Assembly (NCBI GenBank): GCA_016712345.1 | Contig: JADJRH010000011.1 | Location: 4,464,001 to 4,528,000 of the forward strand | Source of the DNA: Polyangiaceae bacterium | GTDB taxonomy: Bacteria > Myxococcota_A > Polyangia > Polyangiales > Polyangiaceae | Length of the DNA: 64,000 nucleotides | Direction of reading: 5' to 3' | Shown: in pieces, positions 44,109 to 53,730 of the stretch | Layout: each line of letters begins with the position of its first letter | How positions within the stretch are numbered: position 1 is the stretch's first letter | Program-made: the position numbers and the translations under genes | The notes under the pieces: model-generated | What the model was told of the DNA's origin: nothing | The model's input: only the letters and a program-made list of their open reading frames with translations | The model's database searches: none

Positions 44109-45620
44109 TCAATCCTTCGCGATCTCGTTCGCCGCGGCGACATCCACCATCAGCAACTCCCGCCGAATCTTTGCGAGCGGAGCGCCGTCGTCGAACGTCA
44201 CCTCGCCCGGCCTGCCGGGTTTCACCCCAAGCGACGCAAACAGGCGGGCGAGGCTCGGCGTTTCGTCGGGAGCACACCGCTCCGGGTCCGCCGCGTTGCA
44301 AGGTATTTTGGCGCGCCGAATTCGATCAAGCATGGGGCGCACAACCGCTTGACCAACGCCATCATCGAGCACGTCCACAAATTCATCCACCGTCCACACG
44401 CGCGTGGCGTTCGCACCGCGGGCGAGCGCGCGTTTCAGACCGTCATCAAGTGAACGTTTCGAGCTTGTTTTTGAGCGTATTTCAACATCGGCAGCCAAAC
44501 AAAAAGCCGCCCCGCCAAAGTACACACGGTCATGTTCTTCGGTCGCGGCGAGGCTTGGCTCGGCTCGCGTTGCAGCACCCTTTTCGGCGTGATCCACAAG
44601 GCTCGCCCACACCTCCGCGGGGCTCGACAACCCCGCGCGCGCACGGAGCACCGGCTCGTAATACGTGGCCAATCCTTCATCGAGCCAACGTCCATCGCGA
44701 GGCATTGAAGGTACACCCAGATGCACCAACTCATGCGCCAAGATCCAGTCGTTTGCGAGTGTCGAGGCGTCGGCGTCCGCCCCTACGAAAAGAAGAATAG
44801 ACGCCCCACCCGCGGGCACGGTTCGACCAAACTCCACAACGTTTGACCCCTGCACCGGAACAATCGTCAGCAGCGCTTGATCGATCGGAAATCGACCGTA
44901 CACCGTGTCGAGCGCGCGAGCTGTGCGACCTACCCATTTCACAATCGACTCATCGGTGACCGCCCGCGACCCCGCCGTCAACGCCAGTTGGAGGCGCCCC
45001 GAAGTCACCGGAACATCCCGCGTTACAAAGGATCCCCACAATGTGTATCCCAATGCGCTGAGATCGCGAGCTACCAACTGGTAGTGCCCTCTTGAATCGC
45101 GCGGGAAAGGCGCCTCAAAGCGAACACTCCGCCGCGCCTCTCTACCCACCTGACTCGTGTCAACGTTCAACTCCACAGGCGTGTGCGGATTGACAGGTTC
45201 AGGCCGCAAAAACCAAGTGGACGCCGGAGCCACCAAATCGCCCTCACTCCGCACCGCCACACTCGCCGCGTCATGGGTAAGTTCCGCGGCGGCCGTCAGG
45301 TTGAATTGGTAATGAACCCGGCAGGTGCCCCGGCAGTGGAGCAAAAACGATCGACCATGCTCGCGCGGCGTGCGCTTCCCCAAGTTGTCGTAGACAGAAA
45401 GACCCAGCGCGCCGGGCGGAAAAGCAATTGCCCCCGTCTCAACGCCGCCTTCAAATGTCGCCTCCACGTCGATAATCCAAGGATTGTCCGACGCGATGTG
45501 TACCTCATACAACGCGCGGCTCGGCGAGATAGGAGCGGCTGGACTGCTCGGACGAGCCGAGCAACCCCAAAGAGAAACAGCTCCAATCAGCGCCGCCGCT
45601 GCGCGTGTACACACCCCCAA
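44109..45620 (-). CDS. Lipoprotein metallopeptidase (gluzincin, M1-like)
   Basis: The 503-residue product has a lipobox (SLWGC near residue 20), so it is anchored in the envelope. The zinc site is HELVH at 296-300 with the third ligand Glu315 in WLDEGLATYY, as in M1/M61-type gluzincins. The N-terminal half is beta-rich, like the saddle domain of M1 peptidases (VEATFEGGVETGAI, VHYQFNLTAAAEL). The C-terminal region is helical. It should act as an extracytoplasmic aminopeptidase or similar protease; the substrate is unknown. It lies between the amidinotransferase and desaturase genes on the same strand. Confidence 0.83.
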   Translation of the reverse strand: MGVCTRAAAALIGAVSLWGCSARPSSPAAPISPSRALYEVHIASDNPWIIDVEATFEGGVETGAIAFPPGALGLSVYDNLGKRTPREHGRSFLLHCRGTCRVHYQFNLTAAAELTHDAASVAVRSEGDLVAPASTWFLRPEPVNPHTPVELNVDTSQVGREARRSVRFEAPFPRDSRGHYQLVARDLSALGYTLWGSFVTRDVPVTSGRLQLALTAGSRAVTDESIVKWVGRTARALDTVYGRFPIDQALLTIVPVQGSNVVEFGRTVPAGGASILLFVGADADASTLANDWILAHELVHLGVPSMPRDGRWLDEGLATYYEPVLRARAGLSSPAEVWASLVDHAEKGAATRAEPSLAATEEHDRVYFGGAAFCLAADVEIRSKTSSKRSLDDGLKRALARGANATRVWTVDEFVDVLDDGVGQAVVRPMLDRIRRAKIPCNAADPERCAPDETPSLARLFASLGVKPGRPGEVTFDDGAPLAKIRRELLMVDVAAANEIAKD

Positions 45621-45632
45621 ACCATAGCGCGA

Positions 45633-46574
45633 TCAGCCGGGCACAGCCCCAAGCGAAACATCGTCGGGCGTTTCTTTCGGCCCCGGAATCCACTCTTCAT
45701 CCGGCCCCTCATCGGGCAGGACAAGAGGCTTGCCGTCGTACGTCACGCGTTTGCCCGGCCAAATAAACGTTTTCCAAATGTACACAAGGAGACTTTTTTG
45801 ATCGAGATTGGGATGGATGTGCGGAGCAATTTCAGCCGCGTGCGCCGCGGGTGTCAGGCTCCAATGCAGGCCCGGATATTTATGATGAATGGAGTGAAAA
45901 CCGTTGTTGTACGTAAACCAGTTCACCACTTTGCCAACGAAGTTTCGTGAGTGGTTGTACTCCGAGTTTTGATCGCAGCCGTCGTGCTGCAAAAAGTTCA
46001 TCGTGATGATTCCCCACGCGGCGTAGTTGTGCGGGAGAAGCACGTAGATGATGAACTTTTTCCAATCGAGCGCGACAAGCGCGGCCATCGTTCCGACAAA
46101 CACCACCGCTTCAAACATCATCTGGTGAAACCACGGCCGGTTTCGCCGAAACATCGCCTTGAAGTAACGCATGTCGGCGAAGAAGATCGACTTGGTCACC
46201 GAACTCATAAAAAAGAGCCCGTTGAGCAGATTCCACCGAAAGCGCGCCTTCGTTGTACGCATCACGTCACGCCGCGTCTGCGTGTGTTTGTGATGGCTCA
46301 AGTTGTGGCCGGGCACATACGCGCTCACCGGATGGCCGTACGTCAACGTCAGCGCCACCTGAAAGAGCCTATTGAGCCAGCGCTGATGAAAGATCGGCGA
46401 ATGCACCGTGTTGTGCGTGGCGACGGCGCCGAAAAACGAAAAGAAACACGTCAGCACAAAGAGCGGAATTGCGAGGCGCAAATCGCTCGGTGAGTACACC
46501 CACTGAACGGTGACAAGCGCGAAGTAAATCGCAACGAAAAGAAGGGTTCGAATATCGGCGCGGTAACGAAGCAT
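45633..46574 (-). CDS. Membrane fatty acid desaturase
   Basis: Three histidine boxes bind the di-iron centre: HNTVH, HNLSHHKH and FHSIHHKYPG, with four hydrophobic membrane segments between them (LFVAIYFALVTVQWVY, LFVLTCFFSFFGAVAT, VVFVGTMAALVAL, FIIYVLLPHNYAAWG). The family introduces cis double bonds or related oxygen-dependent modifications into acyl chains or lipids. The ATG at 46574 gives 313 residues; an upstream start exists but reads Arg-rich sequence. The stop is 13 bp before the peptidase gene, so the two may be co-transcribed. Confidence 0.88.
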   Translation of the reverse strand: MLRYRADIRTLLFVAIYFALVTVQWVYSPSDLRLAIPLFVLTCFFSFFGAVATHNTVHSPIFHQRWLNRLFQVALTLTYGHPVSAYVPGHNLSHHKHTQTRRDVMRTTKARFRWNLLNGLFFMSSVTKSIFFADMRYFKAMFRRNRPWFHQMMFEAVVFVGTMAALVALDWKKFIIYVLLPHNYAAWGIITMNFLQHDGCDQNSEYNHSRNFVGKVVNWFTYNNGFHSIHHKYPGLHWSLTPAAHAAEIAPHIHPNLDQKSLLVYIWKTFIWPGKRVTYDGKPLVLPDEGPDEEWIPGPKETPDDVSLGAVPG

Positions 46575-46796
46575 CGCCAAACCTCGGGATGTCGAAATCC
46601 AGGCTCTTCTTACTCCACAAGCCTGCCATCGGGCAGCAAATCTGAAGCCCAAAACAAGCCTTTTTCAACTCGGAAGACCCTTTCACAGTAAACAACCCTT
46701 CGCAGCCGCATTGCCTGCTCGCGCGGCTTTTGCGTGGGGCGCACCTTTAGCACCTGGAATATTGACGCCCTCCGACGGCTCGGCGCAGGGTGCGAC

Positions 46797-47846
46797 ATGG
46801 GAAGCGACAGCGCTGTCCACCTCGACTTCGATCCGGGCGCGGCCGCGCAGTTTGATGGCCTGTTTGGTTTGCCCCACACCCCCGAACAAGCCGCCCTTGT
46901 GGTGATTGCCGTCCCGTGGGAACCCACAACCTCGTATCGACGCGGAACGGCCAACGGACCGAGGGCCATCCTCGAAGCAAGCCGCCAGGTGGACCTTTTC
47001 GACATTGATACAGGCAAACCGTACGAAGCCGGCATCGCCATCCTGCCTTTCGACGCCGAGATTGAGCGATGGAATGCCGAGGCCTGCGCTCTCTCAACGC
47101 CCATTATTGAGGCCGGCGGCCGAGTCGAAGGTGATCCCGAACTGCAAGAGTCGCTTCTCAAAGTGAACGAGCTGTCGCACGCGCTGAACGAACGTGTGTA
47201 CACACTGACAAAAACGCAGCTCAACGCAAACAAGATCGCCTGTGTACTCGGCGGCGATCACGCAAGCCCTTTCGGAGCCATTCGCGCTTATGCCGAAAAG
47301 TACCCCGGCCTCGGTGTACTCCATGTCGACGCCCACGCCGACCTGCGCTCGGCCTACGAGGGTTTCCTGTTTTCGCACGCGTCGATCATGCGCAACGTCG
47401 CCGAACAAATTCCGGGCGTCGGCCGCATTGTTCAAGTGGGCATCCGCGACTTTTCAGAAGACGAAAACAACTTCATCCAAGGATCCAACGGACGCATTGT
47501 CACCTTTTTCGACAGAGACCTCGCCGCTCGCTCATTCGAGGGAGAACCGTTTGCAAAAACGGCCGCCGCCATCGTCGAAAACCTTCCGCAGCATGTGTAC
47601 ATCAGCTTCGATATCGACGGCCTCGACCCGTCGCTTTGCCCAAACACAGGAACGCCCGTGCCGGGTGGCCTCACGTTTCGCGAGGCCGTGTTTCTGCTCG
47701 CTCAGGTTGCGAAAAGCGGCCGTAAAATCGTCGGTTTCGACCTGAATGAAGTGGCGCCCGGCAAGGGCGGTGACGAGTGGGACGCCAACGTCGGTGCCCG
47801 CCTCCTCTACAAAATGGCCGGTTTTGCGCTACAGACCCGAAGGTAG
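46797..47846 (+). CDS. Agmatinase/arginase-family ureohydrolase
   Basis: The two-manganese site motifs are complete: GGDHASP, LHVDAHADLR and SFDIDGLDPSLCPNTGTPVP. Family members hydrolyse agmatine, arginine, formiminoglutamate or other guanidino compounds to urea and an amine. The sequence has longer insertions than SpeB (for example DPELQESLLKVNELSHALNE) and the 349-residue length is above the usual 300-310, so the substrate is uncertain. The ATG at 46797 was chosen; a GTG at 46734 would extend it. It diverges from the desaturase, with about 220 bp between. Confidence 0.85.
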   Translation: MGSDSAVHLDFDPGAAAQFDGLFGLPHTPEQAALVVIAVPWEPTTSYRRGTANGPRAILEASRQVDLFDIDTGKPYEAGIAILPFDAEIERWNAEACALSTPIIEAGGRVEGDPELQESLLKVNELSHALNERVYTLTKTQLNANKIACVLGGDHASPFGAIRAYAEKYPGLGVLHVDAHADLRSAYEGFLFSHASIMRNVAEQIPGVGRIVQVGIRDFSEDENNFIQGSNGRIVTFFDRDLAARSFEGEPFAKTAAAIVENLPQHVYISFDIDGLDPSLCPNTGTPVPGGLTFREAVFLLAQVAKSGRKIVGFDLNEVAPGKGGDEWDANVGARLLYKMAGFALQTRR

Positions 47847-47920
47847 GCGCTGCCGCAACACGCGCCCTTCCGTACGTGCCTTCGATTGTGTACACCTATT
47901 CGCTTTGACTGAGTTCGACA

Positions 47921-48469
47921 ATGACTGATGCCTCCACAGCCTCGCCGGATGAAAAACCTATTCTTTTGCGGCTTCGCTCCGGCAAAATTGCGGCCGCGGT
48001 CATCGGTTTCGGCATCGGCGGCGGCACGCTGCTTTTGGGAGTGGCCTCCACCGCGGCATCGGCGGCCAAAGGCGCCGCCGTCATGGGAGCCATCGTTGGA
48101 TACGGCTTGGCCGTTTTGCCTTTGTTTGTCGTCGCGGGCGTCATTGCCGTTTGCAAAAGTGAACTCTGGCTTTTGCCGCAGGCGCGCACCCTTCGAATGC
48201 TCACGTACCGCCCGTGGCTCCGCTCACCCCGCGTTGAAGAAGCCTCACTCAGCGAATATTCAGGTGTACGCACCTCCAAAATCACCGACGACTACGGCGC
48301 CGCCACCCTCGTTTCGCTTGTCACAACCGGCGGCGAAGACGTTCCGCTCCGCCAGTTTTCCGACGCGACTGAAGCAACTGCTTACGCTGCAAAACTTGGT
48401 GAAGCCGCAGGCCTCTGGGTTCGCGAAGCCGAACCAAAGTCTGATCTCAAAGAAGAAGTGAAGGCGTGA
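47921..48469 (+). CDS. Small membrane protein, unknown function
   Basis: The 182-residue product has an N-terminal cytoplasmic segment of 22 residues, two hydrophobic segments (AAAVIGFGIGGGTLLLGVAS and LAVLPLFVVAGVIAVC) and a soluble C-terminal domain of about 95 residues (SELWLLPQARTLRMLTYRPW, VSLVTTGGEDVPLRQF) that looks like a PH-like beta fold. No family is certain. It follows the ureohydrolase by 74 bp. Downstream are the tandem palindromes listed next. Confidence 0.66.
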   Translation: MTDASTASPDEKPILLRLRSGKIAAAVIGFGIGGGTLLLGVASTAASAAKGAAVMGAIVGYGLAVLPLFVVAGVIAVCKSELWLLPQARTLRMLTYRPWLRSPRVEEASLSEYSGVRTSKITDDYGAATLVSLVTTGGEDVPLRQFSDATEATAYAAKLGEAAGLWVREAEPKSDLKEEVKA

Positions 48470-48475
48470 ACAACA

Positions 48476-48519
48476 CGTTCTTCACATGTGATGAACGCAT
48501 TCATCACATGGGATGAACG
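48476..48519. repeat. Two abutting 22-bp near-palindromes
   Basis: Positions 48476-48497 and 48498-48519 are each a near-palindrome around TCACATG(T/G)GA, with one or two symmetric mismatches. The second half of the first and the first half of the second also form an 11-bp perfect stem (48485-48495 and 48500-48510, loop CGCA). They could be a tandem operator or a terminator, since a T-run is lacking and the region is convergent. Confidence 0.75.
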
Positions 48520-48585
48520 TTCAAAATGGCGTCTCTTCCGCGCTCTTTTGGAAAGTACACTCTAGATTTAGGTGGGTATTTGGGG

Positions 48586-48604
48586 GCGGGGGCAGAGCCC
48601 CCGC
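48586..48604. terminator. REP-like GC hairpin between convergent genes
   Basis: GCGGGGGC and GCCCCCGC pair perfectly around AGA, with further complementary G5/C5 runs outside (48582-48615). Such GGGGGC/GCCCCC hairpins are common REP-like elements and may terminate transcription from either side. Confidence 0.45.
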
Positions 48605-48658
48605 AACGCCCCCGCGTTGTTGAAAGTGGGGGCGCTGCGGACTATGTGTACACAGGCG

Positions 48659-49798
48659 CTAATGGTGCCCGATGACTTTTCTGAGCGGCCTGTTAAACGC
48701 GAAGATCGCAAGACCCGTCGCCACGCCCAACCCGAGCAGCAGCAAAAAGAACTGTTGCGCGTTGAGCGTGCGCCCTTCGTAGAGCGCTCCGATCACACCC
48801 GATAAGAAGTTGCCGAAGAAGCTCGACAAGAACCACATGCCCATCATCATCGAAACGATGCGGGCCGGCGACACCTTGGTCACGAGCGACAGACCAATCG
48901 GCGACAGATAAAGCTCGCCCACCGTCAGAATCAGCGTGCACGCCACCGGCCAGAAAAGGCTTCCTTTTGCGCCGCCGGCATCACCGATGAGCTTGTTGCC
49001 AATGATCATGAAAATGAATGAGCCGCCCAAGAGAAAGCAGCCGATGGCCATTTTTGTAACGCTTGTCGGCTCTTGATCGCGCTTCTTTTGCCACATCCAA
49101 AACATGTCGAGCAGCGGCGCCAGAAGGAAGATGAAGAACGGATTAAACGACTGAAACCACGTCGAAGGGATCTGCCAACCAAACACTGTCGGCCACACCG
49201 TCTTGGTGTCGGCCCACGTTTGCATCGTGTTGCCCTGCTGCTCGTACACCGCCCAGAAAACAACGTTCAGCGCGCACAAAGCGACGAGTGCGCCCACGCG
49301 CTTCCACTCTTCCGAGGTGAGCGGTTGTTTCTCCTCCGCCTTTGCAGCGGCCGCTTTCGTCTCTTTCGCTTCTCCCGCCTTCGCCTTCATCATGTTGTCG
49401 GCGGCGAGATATTTTTGACCCGAAAGGTAGATCACCAACCCGAGCACCATGCCTACGCCCGCGGCGCCGAAGCCGTAGTGCCAGCCGTACACAGCCGCCA
49501 GAGTTCCGCAGACAAGGTTGGTTAAAAAGGCACCGAGGTTGATGCCCATGTAAAAGATCGTGAACGCGCCGTCGCGTCGCGGATCGTCCTTTTTATAAAG
49601 GTTTCCAACCTGCGTGCTGATGTTGGGCTTAAACGCGCCGTTGCCTACGATCAGGAACAGGAGCGCGATGAAGAACCAATTCTGAAACGCCATGATGAAG
49701 TGACCGATGGCCATTAAGATGCCACCCACCACAACGGTCTTGCGCTGCCCAAACAGCTTGTCCGCAACAATGCCGCCGAGCAGCGGAGTAAGGTACAC
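48659..49798 (-). CDS. POT peptide transporter, C-terminal part of a frame-broken gene
   Basis: This frame holds membrane segments 3 onward of a proton-dependent oligopeptide transporter: YLTPLLGGIVADKLFGQRKT is a family hallmark, followed by GAFKPNISTQVGNLY and YMGINLGAF. The motif FYMGINLGAFL is the PTR2 signature. The true N-terminus is in another frame (next entry). Adding one A to the run of four at 49866-49869 (TTTT on the plus strand) would give a 539-residue protein of normal length. Confidence 0.85.
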   Translation of the reverse strand: MYLTPLLGGIVADKLFGQRKTVVVGGILMAIGHFIMAFQNWFFIALLFLIVGNGAFKPNISTQVGNLYKKDDPRRDGAFTIFYMGINLGAFLTNLVCGTLAAVYGWHYGFGAAGVGMVLGLVIYLSGQKYLAADNMMKAKAGEAKETKAAAAKAEEKQPLTSEEWKRVGALVALCALNVVFWAVYEQQGNTMQTWADTKTVWPTVFGWQIPSTWFQSFNPFFIFLLAPLLDMFWMWQKKRDQEPTSVTKMAIGCFLLGGSFIFMIIGNKLIGDAGGAKGSLFWPVACTLILTVGELYLSPIGLSLVTKVSPARIVSMMMGMWFLSSFFGNFLSGVIGALYEGRTLNAQQFFLLLLGLGVATGLAIFAFNRPLRKVIGHH

Positions 49799-50277
49799 AA
49801 GCGCTGTGTACGCACCGTACAGGTACGATGCTTTCGCCCCAACAGCGCAGCTCTGCTCCGCAATATTTTGGCGACGTCCGCGGCCAAATCGGGCTGCGCT
49901 GCCACCAGCTCTTTCACCTTTTCAGCAACACACTCCGAAACGTTTCCCGCCTCGGGCAAGAGCTTGGAAATCGCGTTCCACCCAAAGACGAGATCCGGGC
50001 TCCCTGTTTCACCAAAGGACTTACCCTGAAGCGTCTGCCGAATGGTGATGAACAGATAGTTCACCATGTAAAGCTTCAGCAGACCGCGCATGCCGTAATA
50101 CGAAAAGCGCTCCCACATCTCCGTGAAAAACAGGATGAAGAGGCCCGGCGGATGCCGAAAACGCTTCTCGAATGCGGTCAGCGGAACAGGGCGTTCCCCA
50201 TCATCGTCGCCCGAGGCGTTTTTCGCGTCGGGATCGGTCGGGGGCGCATACGTTTTATCGTCGTCGGCGGAAGCCAT
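49714..50277 (-). CDS. POT peptide transporter, N-terminal part of a frame-broken gene
   Basis: The ATG at 50277, after an AAGG site, opens an acidic tail and then HPPGLFILFFTEMWERFSYY, the first POT motif (FFTEMWERFSYYGM), and GLLKLYMVNYLF. Homology runs to about ADVAKI; the frame then reads random sequence until its stop. With the previous entry it forms one proton-dependent di/tripeptide uptake gene. Confidence 0.8.
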   Translation of the reverse strand: MASADDDKTYAPPTDPDAKNASGDDDGERPVPLTAFEKRFRHPPGLFILFFTEMWERFSYYGMRGLLKLYMVNYLFITIRQTLQGKSFGETGSPDLVFGWNAISKLLPEAGNVSECVAEKVKELVAAQPDLAADVAKILRSRAALLGRKHRTCTVRTQRLCTLLRCSAALLRTSCLGSARPLWWVAS

Positions 50278-50447
50278 TCTGCACCTTTCGCACGGACGAG
50301 GCCTCACGCCCCGACCCGCTCAGAGTGGGCGAGCACAAAACGTCAGCCGCGGATTGTCAAGAAGACTGCCAAAAGGGCGGCATGCCCCACGTCAAAAAAC
50401 CTCTCCGCAAACGCCCCGGCGCGGCTACCCTTTGCTTGAGGACAGCC

Positions 50448-50729
50448 ATGTTTCGAAGGTGTTTCTGCGTAGTGGGTGCTTTTTCGATTTCTCTTTTGGT
50501 CGGCTGCAAAGACGACAAGGCCAAAGCGCTCGACGCTCTCGAACAAATCAAAGAAGCGTGCGCGGAAAACGACAAAGACACCGCCATCAAAATCGCTGAA
50601 GAGTTCTACGCCAAAAACGACGTGTTCAAGAAGGCGTACAACGCCACCGGCAAAGAACCCCGCAAAGCCGACAACTGCTCACCGCTGCTCCACAACGAGA
50701 TCTCCACGTACATTCACCACGGCGGGTAA
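50448..50729 (+). CDS. Small lipoprotein, unknown function
   Basis: The 93-residue product has a lipoprotein signal (ISLLVGC near residue 20) and a charged helical mature part (DDKAKALDALEQIKEACAEN). A GAGGAC site lies before the ATG at 50448. It ends in HHGG. No family is recognised. It is 8 bp upstream of the large glycosidase-like gene. Confidence 0.68.
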   Translation: MFRRCFCVVGAFSISLLVGCKDDKAKALDALEQIKEACAENDKDTAIKIAEEFYAKNDVFKKAYNATGKEPRKADNCSPLLHNEISTYIHHGG

Positions 50730-50737
50730 TCGCTCGG

Positions 50738-53452
50738 GTGTACGCATTTTCTCGCCGACCATCCGGTGTACACAAACGCCTCCGAACGCTATTTTTTGCG
50801 TCAGTGTGCGTTCAGGCGGCAACGGTCGCCGGCTGCCAATGCAAAGGCGATCTCAGCTCCCCGCTCGTTCAAAATTTTGAATCCGACATCCGCATCACCA
50901 CCTGGCCCGACAAGGCGCCCGGCAAGGTTTCGTTCAGCGATGAATGGCACAAAGACGGAAAGCGCTCACTTCGCATTGATCCCGGTCTTTTGGCCGCTTT
51001 TTCGTCGTTTTCACGCAGCGACTTTCAAGGCGCCGACGCGCTTCGTGTACACATTAAAAATCTCTCCGAAAAAACCGCACCCATCGGTTTTGAACTGTCC
51101 GACGCCAACAACTCGCTTTACGACAGACACCGGATCACCGTTGCCGCGGTGCCGGGCGAGTCAACGATCGACATTGACCTGACGGGCAACCTATTTCGCG
51201 GAGAAGAAAATAGGCCTTACCGCGGCCCAACAAAAACCCCCGTCAACTTGGGTAAGGTTTCACGGATCGCCTTTGAAAATAGGGGTGACTCCCCGATTTT
51301 TATCGACGCTCTCACCCTTATCAATGACCCAATCCCAACCCCTGAAGGCGCTTTCGCGTTTGACTTTGGGCCTGAAAATTCGCGCGTCATGGGCCACACA
51401 ATTGGGATCTACCCAAACACCCTCTACTCTTCCCAACCGCCTTCCACCCCTACCCAACCCCGATTTGGATTCGACGGCGGCACACCCACTGCCCTCCGAA
51501 ACTCCATGACCTACCCATCTCCCCTCCTCGGTGATGGGATCGCCTGGAACGACGCCGACTTCGTCGTCGATCTGACAGAACGCGTGTACGATGGTTGGAT
51601 CGCGTTTGAACGCGGCGGATTTTGGGAAACAGCCGACGAAGCCACCGGGTATGAAAGCGCGGCTCTCCTCGTCAACGGTAAAGAAGTTTACCGCGATTCG
51701 TTCTCCCCGTCGGGCCCCCACTTCTTTTTTCAAGATGTCGAGGTCACCCGCGTTGCTGACGCGTACGAAAAACTCGTTTTACCTTCCCACGCCGCCTCCA
51801 TGCGATTTTCCTTCCAAGTGGAGCCCGGCCCAACTCAATTCTCCCTGCGGGTAGAAGGCCAACGAGGCAGTCCCCTTCGCGTCGCCGGGTTGATATTGGC
51901 GCCCAACACTCCCCAGGGTCGAGAGTTTGTGGAGGCCCATCGAGAACGGCAAAAAAGAGCATTCCAGCGCACCTTTGTTGAAACCGACCTTTCCCGCCGC
52001 CCTACCGGCCCAATACCTCTACCCAAGGGCATTACCGTCCTTCAACAACGTGTTGGCGATATCGCTCATCCCGGCGATGCTCCGCTCATCAACCCCGTTT
52101 CAAAAGTGAGCCTCGCTGCCATTGCCGGTCACAAGTCTTATCTTCAGTTTGGACTCTACTCCGATGCCCCGGCCGACCTGACTGTCAACGCAGTCGTCTC
52201 ACCCAACGAAGAAAACGTCCACGTCGCTCAGATGTACACCAACGTGTACACAGTCAAACGCCCCTATACAGGTGGAACCGCATGGGTAGAAACAAGCCAC
52301 TACCGCCCCATGTCCGCCTCATCCCCAATTCACGTTGAACCGCAGCTTTCTCGAACCATTGTTGTTGAACTGGATGTTGCCCAAGATCCGCCGACCGAGC
52401 CCCCTTCGGTGCTCCTGCGCTTTTCGTCCGGCGGAATTGAAGTCGCAGAGGTGCTCGTCGATCTGACAATTCATAAAGTGGTGCTCCCTCCCCTTCCCAT
52501 CCCCGTTGGCATTTTTATGAATGCCCTTCCCTACCCATTGGGCACAGATGAAGCCTGGTGGGAACACCAGGATGCCCTTCTCGCTATTCAGGGTGAAGCC
52601 GGGCTGAACACCGTCACCGGCGGGCCGGATCTTTACTACACCGTTACCGAAAAAGGCAATGAGTACACATTTTCGGGCGACAACGCCCTTCGTTACCTAG
52701 AACTCGCCGGGCGCCGCGGGCTCAACAAAGCGGTTGTCGGCTATTCAGGCTTTGTGCCTTCTCTGAAACACAAACGCCCAAGCGCCAAAGCTTTTGCTCA
52801 AAGCCTCGCCACATTCGAGCGTGAACACAATCTACCCATTCACTATGTGTACGCTTATGATGAACCTTCCACCGACGAAGAACTTGCGAAGGTGAAAGAG
52901 TACCTTGCCCCCTTCCACACCGAGGGCGTTCATACAATCGGCTTTTTCGCCCAACCTGGAGACGACACGCGTTATAAACCCGTGATCGATACAACGTTCG
53001 CCCCGGCGATCAGCGGCCACACAAAGGACCAGCTTCAGGCTTGGACCAGCGGTGGCAAACACCTCTTTTTGTACAACCGAGGCACAAGTCGTTTATCCAT
53101 GGGGGTTGACCTTTTTTCAATGATTCAACTTGGAGTCAAAGGCCGACTTGAGTGGATTGGTCTCTACTCCCAGGGCTTTGCGTTTAACGACCTCGATGGG
53201 CGAGAACCTTCGTTTGGAATGTTCGTCGCGCACAGTCAACTTGGGCCTCTACCCACACCCCGATGGTTCGCTCTGCGCGAAGGATTGATCGATGCGCGCG
53301 TTCTCCTCGCACTCCAAACCCGGTTTGGAAAGGACGCCGTGGGTCGCCTGGGCTTTCCAACAACCTACCCGGCCGACCCTTCCAAGATCAGCGACGAAGA
53401 CCTTGAGAAAGCGAGATCGTCCGCTCTCGACGCTTTGGCGGCTACCCCATAA
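50738..53452 (+). CDS. Large lipoprotein with glycosidase-like domain (DUF4091-type)
   Basis: The 904-residue product starts at a GTG with a lipoprotein signal (VAGCQC near residue 33). Residues about 45-185 resemble a carbohydrate-binding beta-sandwich (DEWHKDGKRSLRIDPG, ALRVHIKNLSEKTAPIGFEL), followed by several beta-rich domains. The C-terminal 320 residues look like a TIM-barrel (VGIFMNALPYPL, YAYDEPSTDEELAKVKEYL, FFAQPGDDTRYKPV, PAISGHT). YAYDEPST, with an acidic pair, resembles the DUF4091 glycosidase-like family, suggesting a surface glycan-acting enzyme; activity is not proven. It pairs with a small lipoprotein gene. Confidence 0.72.
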   Translation: MYAFSRRPSGVHKRLRTLFFASVCVQAATVAGCQCKGDLSSPLVQNFESDIRITTWPDKAPGKVSFSDEWHKDGKRSLRIDPGLLAAFSSFSRSDFQGADALRVHIKNLSEKTAPIGFELSDANNSLYDRHRITVAAVPGESTIDIDLTGNLFRGEENRPYRGPTKTPVNLGKVSRIAFENRGDSPIFIDALTLINDPIPTPEGAFAFDFGPENSRVMGHTIGIYPNTLYSSQPPSTPTQPRFGFDGGTPTALRNSMTYPSPLLGDGIAWNDADFVVDLTERVYDGWIAFERGGFWETADEATGYESAALLVNGKEVYRDSFSPSGPHFFFQDVEVTRVADAYEKLVLPSHAASMRFSFQVEPGPTQFSLRVEGQRGSPLRVAGLILAPNTPQGREFVEAHRERQKRAFQRTFVETDLSRRPTGPIPLPKGITVLQQRVGDIAHPGDAPLINPVSKVSLAAIAGHKSYLQFGLYSDAPADLTVNAVVSPNEENVHVAQMYTNVYTVKRPYTGGTAWVETSHYRPMSASSPIHVEPQLSRTIVVELDVAQDPPTEPPSVLLRFSSGGIEVAEVLVDLTIHKVVLPPLPIPVGIFMNALPYPLGTDEAWWEHQDALLAIQGEAGLNTVTGGPDLYYTVTEKGNEYTFSGDNALRYLELAGRRGLNKAVVGYSGFVPSLKHKRPSAKAFAQSLATFEREHNLPIHYVYAYDEPSTDEELAKVKEYLAPFHTEGVHTIGFFAQPGDDTRYKPVIDTTFAPAISGHTKDQLQAWTSGGKHLFLYNRGTSRLSMGVDLFSMIQLGVKGRLEWIGLYSQGFAFNDLDGREPSFGMFVAHSQLGPLPTPRWFALREGLIDARVLLALQTRFGKDAVGRLGFPTTYPADPSKISDEDLEKARSSALDALAATP

Positions 53453-53730
53453 AGCCCCACAACTCCAAGGCCCCTCCAACCACTTCTTCACCCCTCGACA
53501 ACGTTTGACCAAGCTCAACGGAAGCCAGACGAACAACATGCCTGTTGACTTCGTGTTGACAGTCCAAAACGTGGGCTGACCTTGCTGTGCGCACGCTACG
53601 CTGCTGAGACAATCGCTCCTCAACGGTTGGTCAGTCAAAGCGCCTTTGAAAACAAAAACCTCGCGATTTCACGCTTGCAGTTCAAGGCATACCGTGTGCT
53701 ATTGTGTGTTCTTCTAAATTGAGTGCGACC

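Noticed and set aside
49714..49870. Programmed -1 frameshift in the POT transporter
   Set aside because: The site reads CAAAATATTG and does not match an X-XXY-YYZ slippery heptamer; a missing A is simpler.
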